A stretch of 64,000 nucleotides of DNA from Actinoplanes solisilvae (GTDB lineage: Bacteria; Actinomycetota; Actinomycetes; Mycobacteriales; Micromonosporaceae). Within the stretch, counting starts at the first letter, position 1; every line of letters begins with the position of its first letter. Below, in pieces: positions 33,795 to 42,518 of the stretch. Both the position numbers and the translations under genes were made by a program. Below the pieces are notes generated by a model. The model saw only the letters and a program-made list of their open reading frames with translations, had not been told where the DNA came from and made no database searches. The stretch is from the NCBI RefSeq assembly GCF_003999975.1, contig NZ_RJAC01000013.1:1-64000 (forward strand), given 5' to 3'.

Positions 33795-35216
33795 TTATCC
33801 GAGGATCGCGGTTGTGGCTGCGACCGTCGCGGCCCAGACGGCGAACAGCAGCACCGGGCGGCGGGGCACGTCGAGCTCGGGTGGCGGGGGCAGCGGGCTG
33901 AGCGAGAGCGCGCGCAGGCGGGTGTCGCGCAGGGCGGCCACGAGCTGGTCGGCGCTGCGCTGGTGGGCCCGCGACGGCCAGGGCGCGGGAACGGGCACGT
34001 TGAGCACGGCCTCGCCCGCGGTCAGCACGACCGTGCCCGAGTCGTCGTGCACGATCGCGCTGTCGGTGGCCCACGGCTCCCGGTTGCGGCCCCGGAAGCC
34101 GATCGCGGCGATACCGCCCGCGTGCCAGCGCAGACGGGGGCGCAGCTGCGAACGCCAGCCGAACTCGTACCCGGCCGCGGCGGCCACGGCGACCGGGGCG
34201 AGCAGGGGCAGGCCGACGAGATGGGCCAGTTCGCCGGCGGCCAGGGCGGCGCCGAAGCCGATCGCGACGGTGGCGATCCACGCGCGGCGCGGCGAGATGC
34301 GGTGCTCACGGGCGTGGAACGCGCCGGCGTCGCGGTCGGCCGGACGCAGCGCGTCGGGGTCGACGAGCTGCTCCTCGTCGTCCTCGATCTCGCGGGGCAG
34401 GCCTTCGACCACGTCGTAGGGGACCTCGACGACCTCGCCTACCGGACCGACCGGGACGTGCAGGCGGTCGCCGACCTCGAGCACGCACCAGGCGCCGGGC
34501 CGCGGAACGCCGTAGAGGACGGCGGCCTCGGTGTGCACGTCGTCCTCGTCGTGGCGGGGTTCGGGTTCGGCGACGTCGAAGGCGAACTCGAGGGCGGTGC
34601 GGCCGTCCTCGGCGGGGAGCAGGACGTGGACGTAGCCCTCCTGCTCGACGGCGCGCACGGCGTGGACGGGCTGGGGCGCGAGGAAGAGGTGGCGCAGGGC
34701 GGCCTGGTGGCGGACGGCGCGGGCCAGCAGGGCGCAGCCGAGGGCGAAGGCGGCGACGGTGGCGGCCAGGTAGGGCACGGCGGCGTCGTCCACGGCGACC
34801 CAGGCGACTCCGGAGGCGGCCGCGAGCAGCAGCGCGAAGCCGGCGACCTCGGCGGGGGCGGCGACGTGGGGGAGGGCGTACGGGGCCGGCGGGCGACGGT
34901 GCGGCACGGGCAGCGGCGGCGGCGTCCGGTCGAGCCGGGCGACCAGGATGGCCACCCCGGCGTAGGCCCAGACGGCCGCGACGGCGCCCAGCCCGGTGGC
35001 GAGCGGCGTCCACAGCACCGCGCCGAGCATCGCGGCCCACGCCGCCGCCGCCCGGTGCGCGTAAACCATGATCGCCGGGGCCAGCAGCACTCCCAGGCCG
35101 ACCCAGCGCGCGGCCGGAGCCGGGTCGGAGGGGCCTCCGAACAGCCCGAAGAGCAGCAGGAACGTGACCAGCCCGGCGGCCGGCACCGCCGTCTCCACCC
35201 GCAACAGGACACGCAT
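33795..35216 (-). CDS. multi-pass membrane protein of unknown function
   Basis: The 473-residue protein has about five N-terminal hydrophobic helices (residues 10-180), a cytosolic domain of about 130 residues with acidic stretches (EPEPRHDEDDVHTE; EIEDDEEQ), two helices at about 300-345, a second soluble part and a last helix at about 455-472. It has no motif that I recognise. The ATG at 35216 begins MRVLLRVETAVPAAG. It stands alone, in the same direction as its neighbours. Confidence 0.65.
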   Translation of the reverse strand: MRVLLRVETAVPAAGLVTFLLLFGLFGGPSDPAPAARWVGLGVLLAPAIMVYAHRAAAAWAAMLGAVLWTPLATGLGAVAAVWAYAGVAILVARLDRTPPPLPVPHRRPPAPYALPHVAAPAEVAGFALLLAAASGVAWVAVDDAAVPYLAATVAAFALGCALLARAVRHQAALRHLFLAPQPVHAVRAVEQEGYVHVLLPAEDGRTALEFAFDVAEPEPRHDEDDVHTEAAVLYGVPRPGAWCVLEVGDRLHVPVGPVGEVVEVPYDVVEGLPREIEDDEEQLVDPDALRPADRDAGAFHAREHRISPRRAWIATVAIGFGAALAAGELAHLVGLPLLAPVAVAAAAGYEFGWRSQLRPRLRWHAGGIAAIGFRGRNREPWATDSAIVHDDSGTVVLTAGEAVLNVPVPAPWPSRAHQRSADQLVAALRDTRLRALSLSPLPPPPELDVPRRPVLLFAVWAATVAATTAILG

Positions 35217-35326
35217 GCCCTAATCGTCCGCGACACGACCGGACCCAGGAGGCGAAATCGCGCAGACGAACAACGGCCGGCCGCCGAGAACCGCTCAGGG
35301 TCCCCGACGACCGGCCGCCGCTACGA

Positions 35327-35478
35327 GCCGCTTCCCGCGGGCCGCCCGCTCACGGGCCACTTCCCGCGCAGGCTGCCCGCTTACGGGCCGCTTCCCGCGG
35401 GCCGCCCGCTCACGGGCCACTTCCCGCGCAGGCTGCCCGCTTACGGGCCGCTTCCCGCAGGCTGCCCGCTTACGGGCC
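35327..35478. repeat. 30-bp tandem repeat, five units (60-bp exact higher-order repeat)
   Basis: Units of the form GCCGCTTCCCGCGGGCCGCC-CGCTCACGGG alternate with CCACTTCCCGCGCAGGCTGC-CCGCTTACGG. Bases 35341-35398 and 35401-35458 are identical, so two exact 60-bp copies are followed by a partial unit. The array lies just after the lectin/beta-helix gene, and its last unit contains that gene's stop codon. There are no unique spacers, so it is not CRISPR. Confidence 0.9.
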
Positions 35479-37617
35479 GCTCACGATGCTGGTCACCTGG
35501 TGGCCGCTGTTCACCGTGGCGCCGGTCGTGTTGATGACGTTGGTGATGGTGCCGACGCCGCCGAGCGAGACCGTGACCATGTCGCGGAACCGCACGCCCG
35601 ACTTGACCGGCACCTCGAACGCCCGCGCCGCCACCACCGACGGGTTGACGTTGAAGAAGCAGTAGCTGCCCAGCCCCCACGCCTCGTGCGTGTTGACCGC
35701 GTCGGCGACCTTGTAGGCGGCCCAGCCCCGCGTCGACCCGTTCATCCAGGCGGCCTGGTTCGGCGGGTCGTAGGGCATCTCGTTCTGGTAGAAGTACGTT
35801 CGCCCGCCGTTGCCGTTCCAGATCGTCTGGTGCTGCTGGTAGTGCTCGACGAACAGCCCGTACATCGTCACGTTGTCGCCGTTGACGATCAGCCCGTTGC
35901 GGCCCGGGTTCTGGGTCCAGCCCCAGGTGCCGTCGTTGCCGTGGTCGGCCCGCCAGATCCACAGGTGGTCGCCGATGACGTTGTCGCTGTTGATCTCGAC
36001 GCTCACCGTGGCCTTGCCCGCGATCGACCCGCCGACCCGGACGAAGACGTCGGAGAGCACGGTCGGGTTGGCCGCGTGCGACGCCGACGAGTTCGACGGA
36101 CCGACCTGCAGCAGCGTGTTCGAGTTGGTGGTGCCCGCGTCGAAGAGCACCCCGGCCAGGCGTACCCCGTCCACGTCGGCGACGTTCATGGCGTTGATGC
36201 CGCCGAGCGGGACGAAGGTCGCCAGCCCCAGACCGAGGATCACGGTGTCGGCCCGGGTGACGTTGAGCGTCTGGTTGAGGTTGTAGACGCCCGGGGTGAC
36301 CAGCAGGTTCTTGCCCGACGCGAGGGCCGCGTTGATCGTCGACGCGGTGTCACCGGGCTTGACGACGTAGAACGTGCTGATCGGCAGCGAACTGCCCGCC
36401 GGGTTGCCGTTGGCCCACGTGGTGCCGGACGTGTTGCTGCGCAGGGCGGGCACGAAGACCTGGTAGGCCCCGGCGTTGTCGACGTACAGGTAGGGCTTCT
36501 CGGCGACCAGCGGGGTGGAGCCGATCGTCGTGTAGGGCGGGTTCGGGAAGCTCTGTGCCGGCGCGCCCGGCGAGCCCACGAAGACCTGGTTCCAGTTCGA
36601 GCCGTTCCAGCTGCCCATCTGCGAGTTGCGGGTGAGGAACTGCTGCTGGCTGCCCGACTGGATCTGCCCGTCGATCTTGGAGTCGGCGATGAAGCCGCCG
36701 GACGACCAGCCGCCGTCCGACAGCGCCAGGTTGCCGCGCACGTGCATGCGGCGGTAGGGCGCGGCCTGCGAGACGGCCCAGCGGTCGAGCCCGTCGGGCG
36801 GGGTGACGCTCAGACCCTCGGCGGAGCGCCAGAAGTTCTGCGTCGCGTTCTGCGAGCCGTCGTGCCACCAGTCGGCCTCGACGTGCACGTGGCCGTTGAT
36901 GTTGACCTGGTCGGGGCTGAGGCCGAGCCCGGCGACCTGGGTGAAGAACCCGACGTTGACGTCGTTGTTGTAGCTGCCCGGCTTGAACAGCAACGCGTAC
37001 CGCGCGGTGCCGAACTGGTTTTCCACCTGCTGGTTGAAGACCTGGTTGAGCCGGCTCTGGATGGTGGCCGACGACATCGACGGGTCGAAGATCGTCACGT
37101 TCGGGCCGAGGTCGGGGTTGTTCGGGTTCGGCGGGATGGTCGGACCACCCGAGTGGGTCCACTTCTGGTTGGCGCCGCCGCCGCACGACCAGAGCTGCAG
37201 TTTCGCGCCGTCGGCCAGGTTGTTGTCCTTGATGTCGAGGCACTTTCCGGCCTTGACGTTGACCAGGTCCTTGGCGGCGTTGAGCGTCCACTGCTGGCTG
37301 GTCAGGCCGGCGAAGCAGTCCCACAGGTGCACGACCGCGCCGTCGTTGGTGGCGCCGTTGGCCACGTCGAGGCACTTGCCGAGGCCGCGCACCGAGCCGT
37401 CGTCGGCGAACGTCCAGGTCTGGTTGGGGCCGTTGTTGCAGGCCCACATCTGGGGCTGGTTGCCGTTGGCGGTGCTGCCGTTGGTCACGTCGAGGCACTT
37501 GCCGTTGGCCGAGCTGACCACCGTGCCCGTCGTGGCGGCCTGCGCGCTCGTCATCCCGACGAGGCCCATGCCGATCGTGGTGAGGCCGATGATCGCGGCC
37601 GTCAGAACTCGTCTCAT
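35470..37617 (-). CDS. secreted ricin-lectin / right-handed beta-helix protein
   Basis: The 715-residue protein has a signal peptide (residues 1-27, TSAQA), a ricin-type beta-trefoil lectin domain (about 28-160; repeated QTWTF, QQWTL, QKWTH and LWSC/LWDC motifs), a Pro/Asn linker, and a long region rich in Gly, Asn, Val and Asp typical of a pectate-lyase-like parallel beta-helix. Automatic annotation often calls such proteins 'adenylyl cyclase', which nothing here supports. It probably binds and cleaves an extracellular polysaccharide. ATG 37617 has GCGAGG upstream. It follows the alginate-lyase-like gene by 10 bp, so both belong to one operon. Confidence 0.82.
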   Translation of the reverse strand: MRRVLTAAIIGLTTIGMGLVGMTSAQAATTGTVVSSANGKCLDVTNGSTANGNQPQMWACNNGPNQTWTFADDGSVRGLGKCLDVANGATNDGAVVHLWDCFAGLTSQQWTLNAAKDLVNVKAGKCLDIKDNNLADGAKLQLWSCGGGANQKWTHSGGPTIPPNPNNPDLGPNVTIFDPSMSSATIQSRLNQVFNQQVENQFGTARYALLFKPGSYNNDVNVGFFTQVAGLGLSPDQVNINGHVHVEADWWHDGSQNATQNFWRSAEGLSVTPPDGLDRWAVSQAAPYRRMHVRGNLALSDGGWSSGGFIADSKIDGQIQSGSQQQFLTRNSQMGSWNGSNWNQVFVGSPGAPAQSFPNPPYTTIGSTPLVAEKPYLYVDNAGAYQVFVPALRSNTSGTTWANGNPAGSSLPISTFYVVKPGDTASTINAALASGKNLLVTPGVYNLNQTLNVTRADTVILGLGLATFVPLGGINAMNVADVDGVRLAGVLFDAGTTNSNTLLQVGPSNSSASHAANPTVLSDVFVRVGGSIAGKATVSVEINSDNVIGDHLWIWRADHGNDGTWGWTQNPGRNGLIVNGDNVTMYGLFVEHYQQHQTIWNGNGGRTYFYQNEMPYDPPNQAAWMNGSTRGWAAYKVADAVNTHEAWGLGSYCFFNVNPSVVAARAFEVPVKSGVRFRDMVTVSLGGVGTITNVINTTGATVNSGHQVTSIVSGP

Positions 37618-37627
37618 CGTCCTCGCC

Positions 37628-38809
37628 TTACGCCGGGTTGCTGGCATGGGTGAGCGTCTCCCAGGCGACGAACAGGTTGTTCGTCCCTTGCGGGCGGCGC
37701 GATTCGGTGTAGGTGCGGCTGTTGGTCATCGCGATGCCGAGCCGGTTGGCCAGCGCGTTGTAGGCGACCTCGGTCACCGGGCCGAGCCCTTTGACCACGG
37801 AGCCGCCGCAGATGTTCGAGGGCACGGCGGTGCCGTTCTCGAACTTGGTGTGGAAGCCGAGCGCGTGACGCATGCGCTCGGACAGCGACGGCCACAGGTC
37901 CTCACCCTGGATGCGGGTCGTCTCGGCGATGTGGCCGATGGCCGAGATGCCGTAACCGGTGTGGGTGAAGTCGCGGCACGTCTCCTGCGACAGCCCGTCG
38001 ACGAAGGTGCTCTGCCCCTGCCAGTAGCTGATCAGCTCGGCCCGGGTGTCGACGCCCCCGACCGGCGGATATTTCGGCTGGGCGCCGTCGGCCGCGATGT
38101 AGATGTACGCCGCGGCGCGGGCCTTGAAGCGGGTGATCGCCCGGTCGTAGCTCGCCCTGTCCTCGAGGAAGACGGAGATGCCGACGGCGGCCTCCATCAT
38201 GGACAGCTCCCAGTTGCCGTTGCTGCTGCTGCCCGGGATGACGACCGGGAGGTAGACATCGCGCAGCATGGTGGCGAACCGGGCCTGGTTGGGCCAGCTC
38301 GAATACGTGTATTTGATGATCTCGGCGGCGCGCGGCCACACCGAGCCGGCCCAGCCGGTCTGCAGCGGGGCGTTGCTGTTGGTGTGCGACCGGATGGTGG
38401 CCGACCACGCGTCCATCAGCGCGATCGACTTCTGCGCGTACGCCGCGTTGCCGCTGATGTACCAGATCAGCGCGTCGGTGTACGCCGCGATCGCGTCCTC
38501 ACGCTCGTCGGTGCATCCGTTGTTGGGGTTGGAGTACGAGCCGCACTCGACGGTGGCGCGCGGGGCCGGCGTGCGCGACAACGACGCGTACCGGCTCGCG
38601 ACCATCTGGTTGTAGGCGGCGGTCCACGGCTGGGCCCCGGAGCTGACTTTGCCCTTGACGAAGTCGAGCTGGGGACGGCTGACGAGGACGCCGGGGTGGG
38701 TGAAGGTGGCGGGGGCGGCTTCGGCGGCCGACGGGCGGAGGCCGAAGGTGGCGGAGGCGGTGGCAGCCATCAATGCCATGAAGGCCGCCAGGAGCGCGCG
38801 TCTGCGCAT
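37628..38809 (-). CDS. secreted alginate-lyase-family protein
   Basis: The 393-residue protein starts MRRRALLAAFMALMAATASATFG, a signal peptide (cut near AEA/AAPA), and continues HPGVLVSRPQLDFVKGKVSSG, typical of alginate lyase-like (alpha/alpha)-barrel proteins of PL5/PL38 type. Trp- and Tyr-rich helices follow. It should act outside the cell by beta-elimination on a uronate polysaccharide, although the substrate is not proven. ATG 38809 was chosen for the signal peptide; the longer frame adds 31 residues. It is the first gene of the pair with the lectin/beta-helix protein. Confidence 0.82.
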   Translation of the reverse strand: MRRRALLAAFMALMAATASATFGLRPSAAEAAPATFTHPGVLVSRPQLDFVKGKVSSGAQPWTAAYNQMVASRYASLSRTPAPRATVECGSYSNPNNGCTDEREDAIAAYTDALIWYISGNAAYAQKSIALMDAWSATIRSHTNSNAPLQTGWAGSVWPRAAEIIKYTYSSWPNQARFATMLRDVYLPVVIPGSSSNGNWELSMMEAAVGISVFLEDRASYDRAITRFKARAAAYIYIAADGAQPKYPPVGGVDTRAELISYWQGQSTFVDGLSQETCRDFTHTGYGISAIGHIAETTRIQGEDLWPSLSERMRHALGFHTKFENGTAVPSNICGGSVVKGLGPVTEVAYNALANRLGIAMTNSRTYTESRRPQGTNNLFVAWETLTHASNPA

Positions 38810-38913
38810 GGGGATCTCCCGGGGGATGTTGGGGATGAGCGGGGAGAGGGAAACCGGAAAGTGACTTAACAGTTCCCACGTCGAGAGATCCCGGTCAAGC
38901 ACATATTGACCGA

Positions 38914-38930
38914 CTTAAGTTTCTCTTAAG
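38914..38930 (-). promoter_or_regulatory. CTTAAG repeat upstream of the lyase operon
   Basis: Two CTTAAG hexamers, each its own reverse complement, are 5 nt apart in an AT-rich stretch about 105 bp before the lyase start. The spacing suits a dimeric regulator or a promoter part. The assignment is tentative. Confidence 0.35.
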
Positions 38931-38946
38931 GTTGTTTCTTTGGGCC

Positions 38947-39825
38947 TTACTTGAAGTAGTGGCCGTCGGCGAGGTCGTCCAGCAGGCCCGGGCCGGTGGG
39001 TTCCCAGCCGAGCAGTTCGCTGGTCAGCGCGTGGGAGGCGGGGCTGTCGAGGGCGAACAGCGGGCCGATCCAGCCGAGCTCGTCGGGCGTGGCCGGCGCG
39101 ACCGGCACGCCGAGTCCCCGGCCGATCGCCTCGGCGATCTCGCGCCCGGTGACGCCCTCTTCCGCGACGGCGTGCAGCACCGAACCCGCCGGCGCCTTCT
39201 CGACGGCGAGCCGGAAGACGGTGGCGGCGTCGTCGCGATGCACGGCGGTCCAGCGGTTCGAGCCGAGGCCGATGTAGCCGGCTGTCTTACGTTCGCGGGC
39301 AAGGTCGATGAGCGTCGGCACGAAACCCTTGTCGCCCTCGCCGTGCACGGTCGGCGCGAGCCGGACGACCAGGGGGCGGACGCCTCGGTCTTCCAGGGCG
39401 AGGGCCGCGGCGGCGGACTGCGTGCGCGGGTGGGCGGTTGCCGGGTCGGGCAGGTCTCGCTCGGTGGCGACCCGGCCCGGAAGCAGGCCGAGGGTGCCCG
39501 AGGCGATGGCGAACGGGCGGCCGGTGCCATCGAGGGCGGCGCCGATCGTGTCGATGGCGGCGCGGTCCTTGCGCAGGGACTCGGCGAAGTTGCCGAAGTC
39601 GTGGACGAAGGCCAGATGAATGACGGCGTCGGACTCTTTCGCGCCCTGGCTCAGCACGTCGAGCGTGTCGAGGTTTCCGCGCAGCACCCGGGCCCCGGCC
39701 GCGGCGAGTTGGCCGGCCGCCGCGTCGGATCGGGCCAGTCCGGTCACCTCGTGGCCGTGGGCGAGCAGGTCGGGAACGACGGCGGAGCCGATCCAGCCGG
39801 AGGCGCCGGTGACGAAAACGCGCAT
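38947..39825 (-). CDS. NAD(P)-dependent epimerase/dehydratase family oxidoreductase
   Basis: The 292-residue protein opens MRVFVTGASGWIGSAVVPDLLAHGHEV, the Rossmann GxxGxxG motif of extended short-chain dehydrogenases. The body matches the 'SDR family' group of NAD-dependent epimerases (GNLDTLDVL, VIHLAF, SGTLGLLPG), but the usual YxxxK is not evident. It is divergent from a TetR regulator across three matching operators and is therefore likely its target. The substrate is unknown. Confidence 0.88.
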   Translation of the reverse strand: MRVFVTGASGWIGSAVVPDLLAHGHEVTGLARSDAAAGQLAAAGARVLRGNLDTLDVLSQGAKESDAVIHLAFVHDFGNFAESLRKDRAAIDTIGAALDGTGRPFAIASGTLGLLPGRVATERDLPDPATAHPRTQSAAAALALEDRGVRPLVVRLAPTVHGEGDKGFVPTLIDLARERKTAGYIGLGSNRWTAVHRDDAATVFRLAVEKAPAGSVLHAVAEEGVTGREIAEAIGRGLGVPVAPATPDELGWIGPLFALDSPASHALTSELLGWEPTGPGLLDDLADGHYFK

Positions 39826-39853
39826 GGTGATCCTTCTTTCGCAGAGCCGACCT

Positions 39854-39938
39854 TGATGTCAGCCGCTGTCATCACTCTAGCCCTTGATGTCAGTCACTGC
39901 CATCGCCGAGCGGCCCGCGATGTCAGAAACTGTCGTCG
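39854..39938. promoter_or_regulatory. three TetR operator copies
   Basis: The dyad TGATGTCAG-N3-CTGTCATCA occurs at 39854-39874, 39885-39905 (last half CTGCCATCG) and 39918-39938 (CGATGTCAG-N3-CTGTCGTCG). The copies are 31 and 33 bp apart, about three helical turns, so they face the same side of the DNA. They fill the gap between the epimerase gene and tetR; the third abuts the tetR -10 box TAAACT (39941-39946). Autoregulation and repression of the epimerase gene are inferred. Confidence 0.8.
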
Positions 39939-39952
39939 CCTAAACTTGGGTG

Positions 39953-40531
39953 ATGGGACGCTGGGAGCCGAACGCGCAGGCCCGCCTGCGTCAGGCCGCG
40001 ATGGACCTCTATGCCGAGCGCGGCTTCGACCAGACCACCGTCGCCGAGATCGCCGAGAAGGCCGGCCTGACCGAGCGCACGTTTTTCCGCCACTTCGGCG
40101 ACAAGCGCGAGGTGCTCTTCGGCGGCTCCGAGCGACTGCAAGAGATGCTGGTCGCCTCGGTGACAGCCGCCGACCCGGGCACAGATCCGGCGGTCACCGT
40201 GGCGGCGGCCTTCGAGCACGCCGCCGAGGACTACTTCCCGCCCGTCGGCTACTCCCGTCAGCGTCAGCAGGTGATCGACGCGAACCCCGGGCTGCAGGAG
40301 CGTGAGCTGGCCAAACTCGACGGGCTGGCCGCGGCGATGGCGGCCGCCCTGCGCGAACGGGAGACGCCGGACCTGCCCGCCGCCCTGATCGCCGAGACCG
40401 GGGTCGCCGCGTTCAAGGTGGCCTTCGTGCGATGGGTCACCGACCCGGCCGACGCCCCTCTGCTGGGGCACGTGCGCTCGGCTTTCGCGGCGCTCGGCGA
40501 CGTGTGGAGTTTCGCGCCCGGTCGAATCTGA
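39953..40531 (+). CDS. TetR family transcriptional regulator
   Basis: The 192-residue protein has the N-terminal TetR helix-turn-helix (RLRQAAMDLYAERGFDQTTVAEIAEKAGLTERTFFRHFGDKREVL) and a helical ligand-binding domain. ATG 39953 follows TAAACT by 6 nt with no Shine-Dalgarno, so the mRNA is probably leaderless; GTG 39950 is the other option. Three operators lie in its promoter. The ligand is unknown. Confidence 0.92.
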   Translation: MGRWEPNAQARLRQAAMDLYAERGFDQTTVAEIAEKAGLTERTFFRHFGDKREVLFGGSERLQEMLVASVTAADPGTDPAVTVAAAFEHAAEDYFPPVGYSRQRQQVIDANPGLQERELAKLDGLAAAMAAALRERETPDLPAALIAETGVAAFKVAFVRWVTDPADAPLLGHVRSAFAALGDVWSFAPGRI

Positions 40532-40563
40532 AACTTCCTCAGGGTCCGGTACATTGCCGGGTC

Positions 40564-42252
40564 ATGGACGCAGACGTCATCGTCGTCGGGGCCGGTCTCG
40601 CCGGGCTGGCGGCCGCCCACGAGCTCACCTCGGCCGGCAAGCGGGTCGCCCTCGTCGACCAGGAGAACGCGGCCAACCTCGGCGGGCAGGCGTTCTGGTC
40701 GTTCGGCGGCCTGTTCCTGGTCGACACCCCCGAGCAGCGCCGCATGCGCGTCGCCGACTCCTTCGACCTGGCCTGGAGCGACTGGCAGGGCAGCGCCGGC
40801 TTCGACCGCGCCGACTCGCCCGGCTCCTGGCCCGGCGAGGACGCGTGGGCCGTCCGCTGGGCTCGGGCGTATGTTGAATTCGCCGCGGGGGAGAAACGCG
40901 CCTGGCTCTCGGAGCTCGGCATGACCTGGTTGCCGACCGTGGGCTGGGCCGAGCGCGGCAGTCTGCGCGCCGACGGGCACGGCAACTCGGTGCCGCGCTT
41001 CCACGTCACGTGGGGCACCGGCACGGGCGTCGTCGCGCCTTTCGTCCGCTCGATCCAGGACGCCGCCGCACGTGGCCTCGTGAGCTTCCACCACCGGCAC
41101 CGCGTCGACGAGCTCGTCCTCGAAAACGGCATCGTCACGGGCGTACGGGGAAAGGTCCTGGCGCCCTCGGACGGGGCTCGGGGAGTGCCGTCGAGCCGCG
41201 AGACGGTGGGTGACTTCACGTTGACGGCCCAGGCGGTCGTCGTGGCCTCCGGCGGCATCGGGGGCAACCATGATCTCGTACGGAAATATTGGCCTGACGG
41301 TCTCGGCACGCCGCCGCGGCACATGATCACCGGTGTCCCCGAGTATGTCGACGGGCGCATGCTGGAGATCTCGGCCGGTGCGGGCGCGCGGCTGGTCAAC
41401 CGCGACCGCATGTGGCACTACACCGAGGGCATCCGCAACTGGGACCCGATCTGGCCCGGCCACGGCATCCGCATCCTGCCGGGACCGTCGTCGATGTGGT
41501 TCGACGCGCTCGGCCGGCGGCTGCCCGAGCCCTGCCTGCCCGGCTACGACACCATGAGCACCCTGCGTCACCTGCGGACCACGCCGGAGATCGCCGGTTA
41601 CGACCACTCCTGGTTCATCCTCACCCAGAAGATCATCGAGAAGGAGTTCGCGCTCTCCGGCTCGGAGCAGAACCCGGACATCACCGCGCAGGACAAGAAG
41701 GCGTTCCTGCGCGAGCGGATCCTGGGCAAGGGGGCGCCGGCGCCGGTCGAGGCGTTCAAGCGCAAGGGCGCCGACTTCGTGGTCGCGTCCAACCTGGACG
41801 ACCTGGTGGCCGGCATGAACAAACTGACCGACGAGCCGCTGCTCGACGCGGCCCGGCTGCGCACCCAGATCGAATCGCGCGACCGTCAGATCGCCAACCC
41901 GTTCTCGAAGGACGCGCAGGTCCAAGGCATTCGCAACTCGCGGCGCTACCTGGGCGACCGGATCGGCCGCACCGCGACCCCGCACCGCCTGCTCGACCCG
42001 GCGGCCGGCCCGCTGATCGGCATCAAGCTGCACGTTCTCACCCGCAAGACGCTGGGCGGCATCCAGACCGACCTGGACTCACGGGCGCTGTCGGCCGACG
42101 GCGGGCCGATCCCGGGCCTCTACGCGGCGGGCGAGGTCGCGGGGTTCGGTGGCGGCGGTGTCCACGGCTACAACGCTCTCGAAGGCACGTTCCTGGGGGG
42201 CTGCCTGTTCAGCGGTCGCGCCGCGGGCCGCCACCTCGCCCGTACGCTCTGA
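40564..42252 (+). CDS. FAD-binding dehydrogenase (fumarate reductase/KstD-like flavoprotein)
   Basis: The 562-residue protein begins MDADVIVVGAGLAGLAAAHELTSAGKRV, the dinucleotide-binding GxGxxG motif, continues LGGQAFWSFGGLF, and ends GLYAAGEVAGFGGGGVHGYNALEGTFLGGCLFSG, the FAD-closing motif of the fumarate reductase/3-ketosteroid dehydrogenase superfamily. It fits the COG3573 'FAD-binding dehydrogenase' group. The substrate is not known. ATG 40564 lies 32 bp after tetR in the same direction; a longer frame is not supported by the family. Confidence 0.88.
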   Translation: MDADVIVVGAGLAGLAAAHELTSAGKRVALVDQENAANLGGQAFWSFGGLFLVDTPEQRRMRVADSFDLAWSDWQGSAGFDRADSPGSWPGEDAWAVRWARAYVEFAAGEKRAWLSELGMTWLPTVGWAERGSLRADGHGNSVPRFHVTWGTGTGVVAPFVRSIQDAAARGLVSFHHRHRVDELVLENGIVTGVRGKVLAPSDGARGVPSSRETVGDFTLTAQAVVVASGGIGGNHDLVRKYWPDGLGTPPRHMITGVPEYVDGRMLEISAGAGARLVNRDRMWHYTEGIRNWDPIWPGHGIRILPGPSSMWFDALGRRLPEPCLPGYDTMSTLRHLRTTPEIAGYDHSWFILTQKIIEKEFALSGSEQNPDITAQDKKAFLRERILGKGAPAPVEAFKRKGADFVVASNLDDLVAGMNKLTDEPLLDAARLRTQIESRDRQIANPFSKDAQVQGIRNSRRYLGDRIGRTATPHRLLDPAAGPLIGIKLHVLTRKTLGGIQTDLDSRALSADGGPIPGLYAAGEVAGFGGGGVHGYNALEGTFLGGCLFSGRAAGRHLARTL

Positions 42253-42262
42253 GGTTTGAGCC

Positions 42263-42435
42263 CTAGATGCTCCAGCCGCCGTCGATCGTGATCGTCGCGC
42301 CCGTGATGAACGCGGCGTCGTCACTGGCCAGGAACGCGACCGCCTGGCCGACCTCCTGCGCGGTCCCGTACCGGCGCCGATGCCGCGCGACCCGCCGGTC
42401 ACGAGGGCGGTTCGTCCTGTCAAATCCTGGGGCAT
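42263..42435 (-). pseudogene. short-chain dehydrogenase relic with internal deletion
   Basis: The first 22 codons read MPQDLTGRTALVTGGSRGIGAG, the cofactor-binding start of an SDR. They are joined, out of frame, to YGTAQEVGQAVAFLASDDAAFITGATITIDGGWSI, the normal SDR C-terminus. About 190 central codons, including the catalytic Ser, Tyr and Lys, are gone. Both ends are well conserved, so the deletion is probably recent. A complete MerR-type promoter remains upstream. Confidence 0.88.
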
Positions 42436-42470
42436 GGCGATGTTCTCCTTGTTCGTTGCCTGCCCGATGA

Positions 42471-42502
42471 AAGTTAGAGCTTGACGCTAACGTCAATGTC
42501 AA
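42471..42502 (-). promoter_or_regulatory. MerR-type promoter (20-bp spacer) before the SDR relic
   Basis: On the minus strand a perfect TTGACA (-35, 42502-42497) and TAACTT (-10, 42476-42471) are separated by 20 bp rather than 17. The spacer contains the dyad TTGACG-TTAG-CGTCAA. Long spacers holding a dyad are the mark of MerR-family activation. No merR gene is adjacent, so the site is an orphan. Confidence 0.65.
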
Positions 42503-42518
42503 GGATGCGTCGCGTGCG

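Noticed and set aside
35327..35478. CRISPR array
   Set aside because: Repeats are head to tail without unique spacers and no cas genes are nearby.
35470..37617. Adenylyl cyclase
   Set aside because: A name often transferred to this family; the protein is exported with a lectin domain and a beta-helix and has no cyclase catalytic domain.
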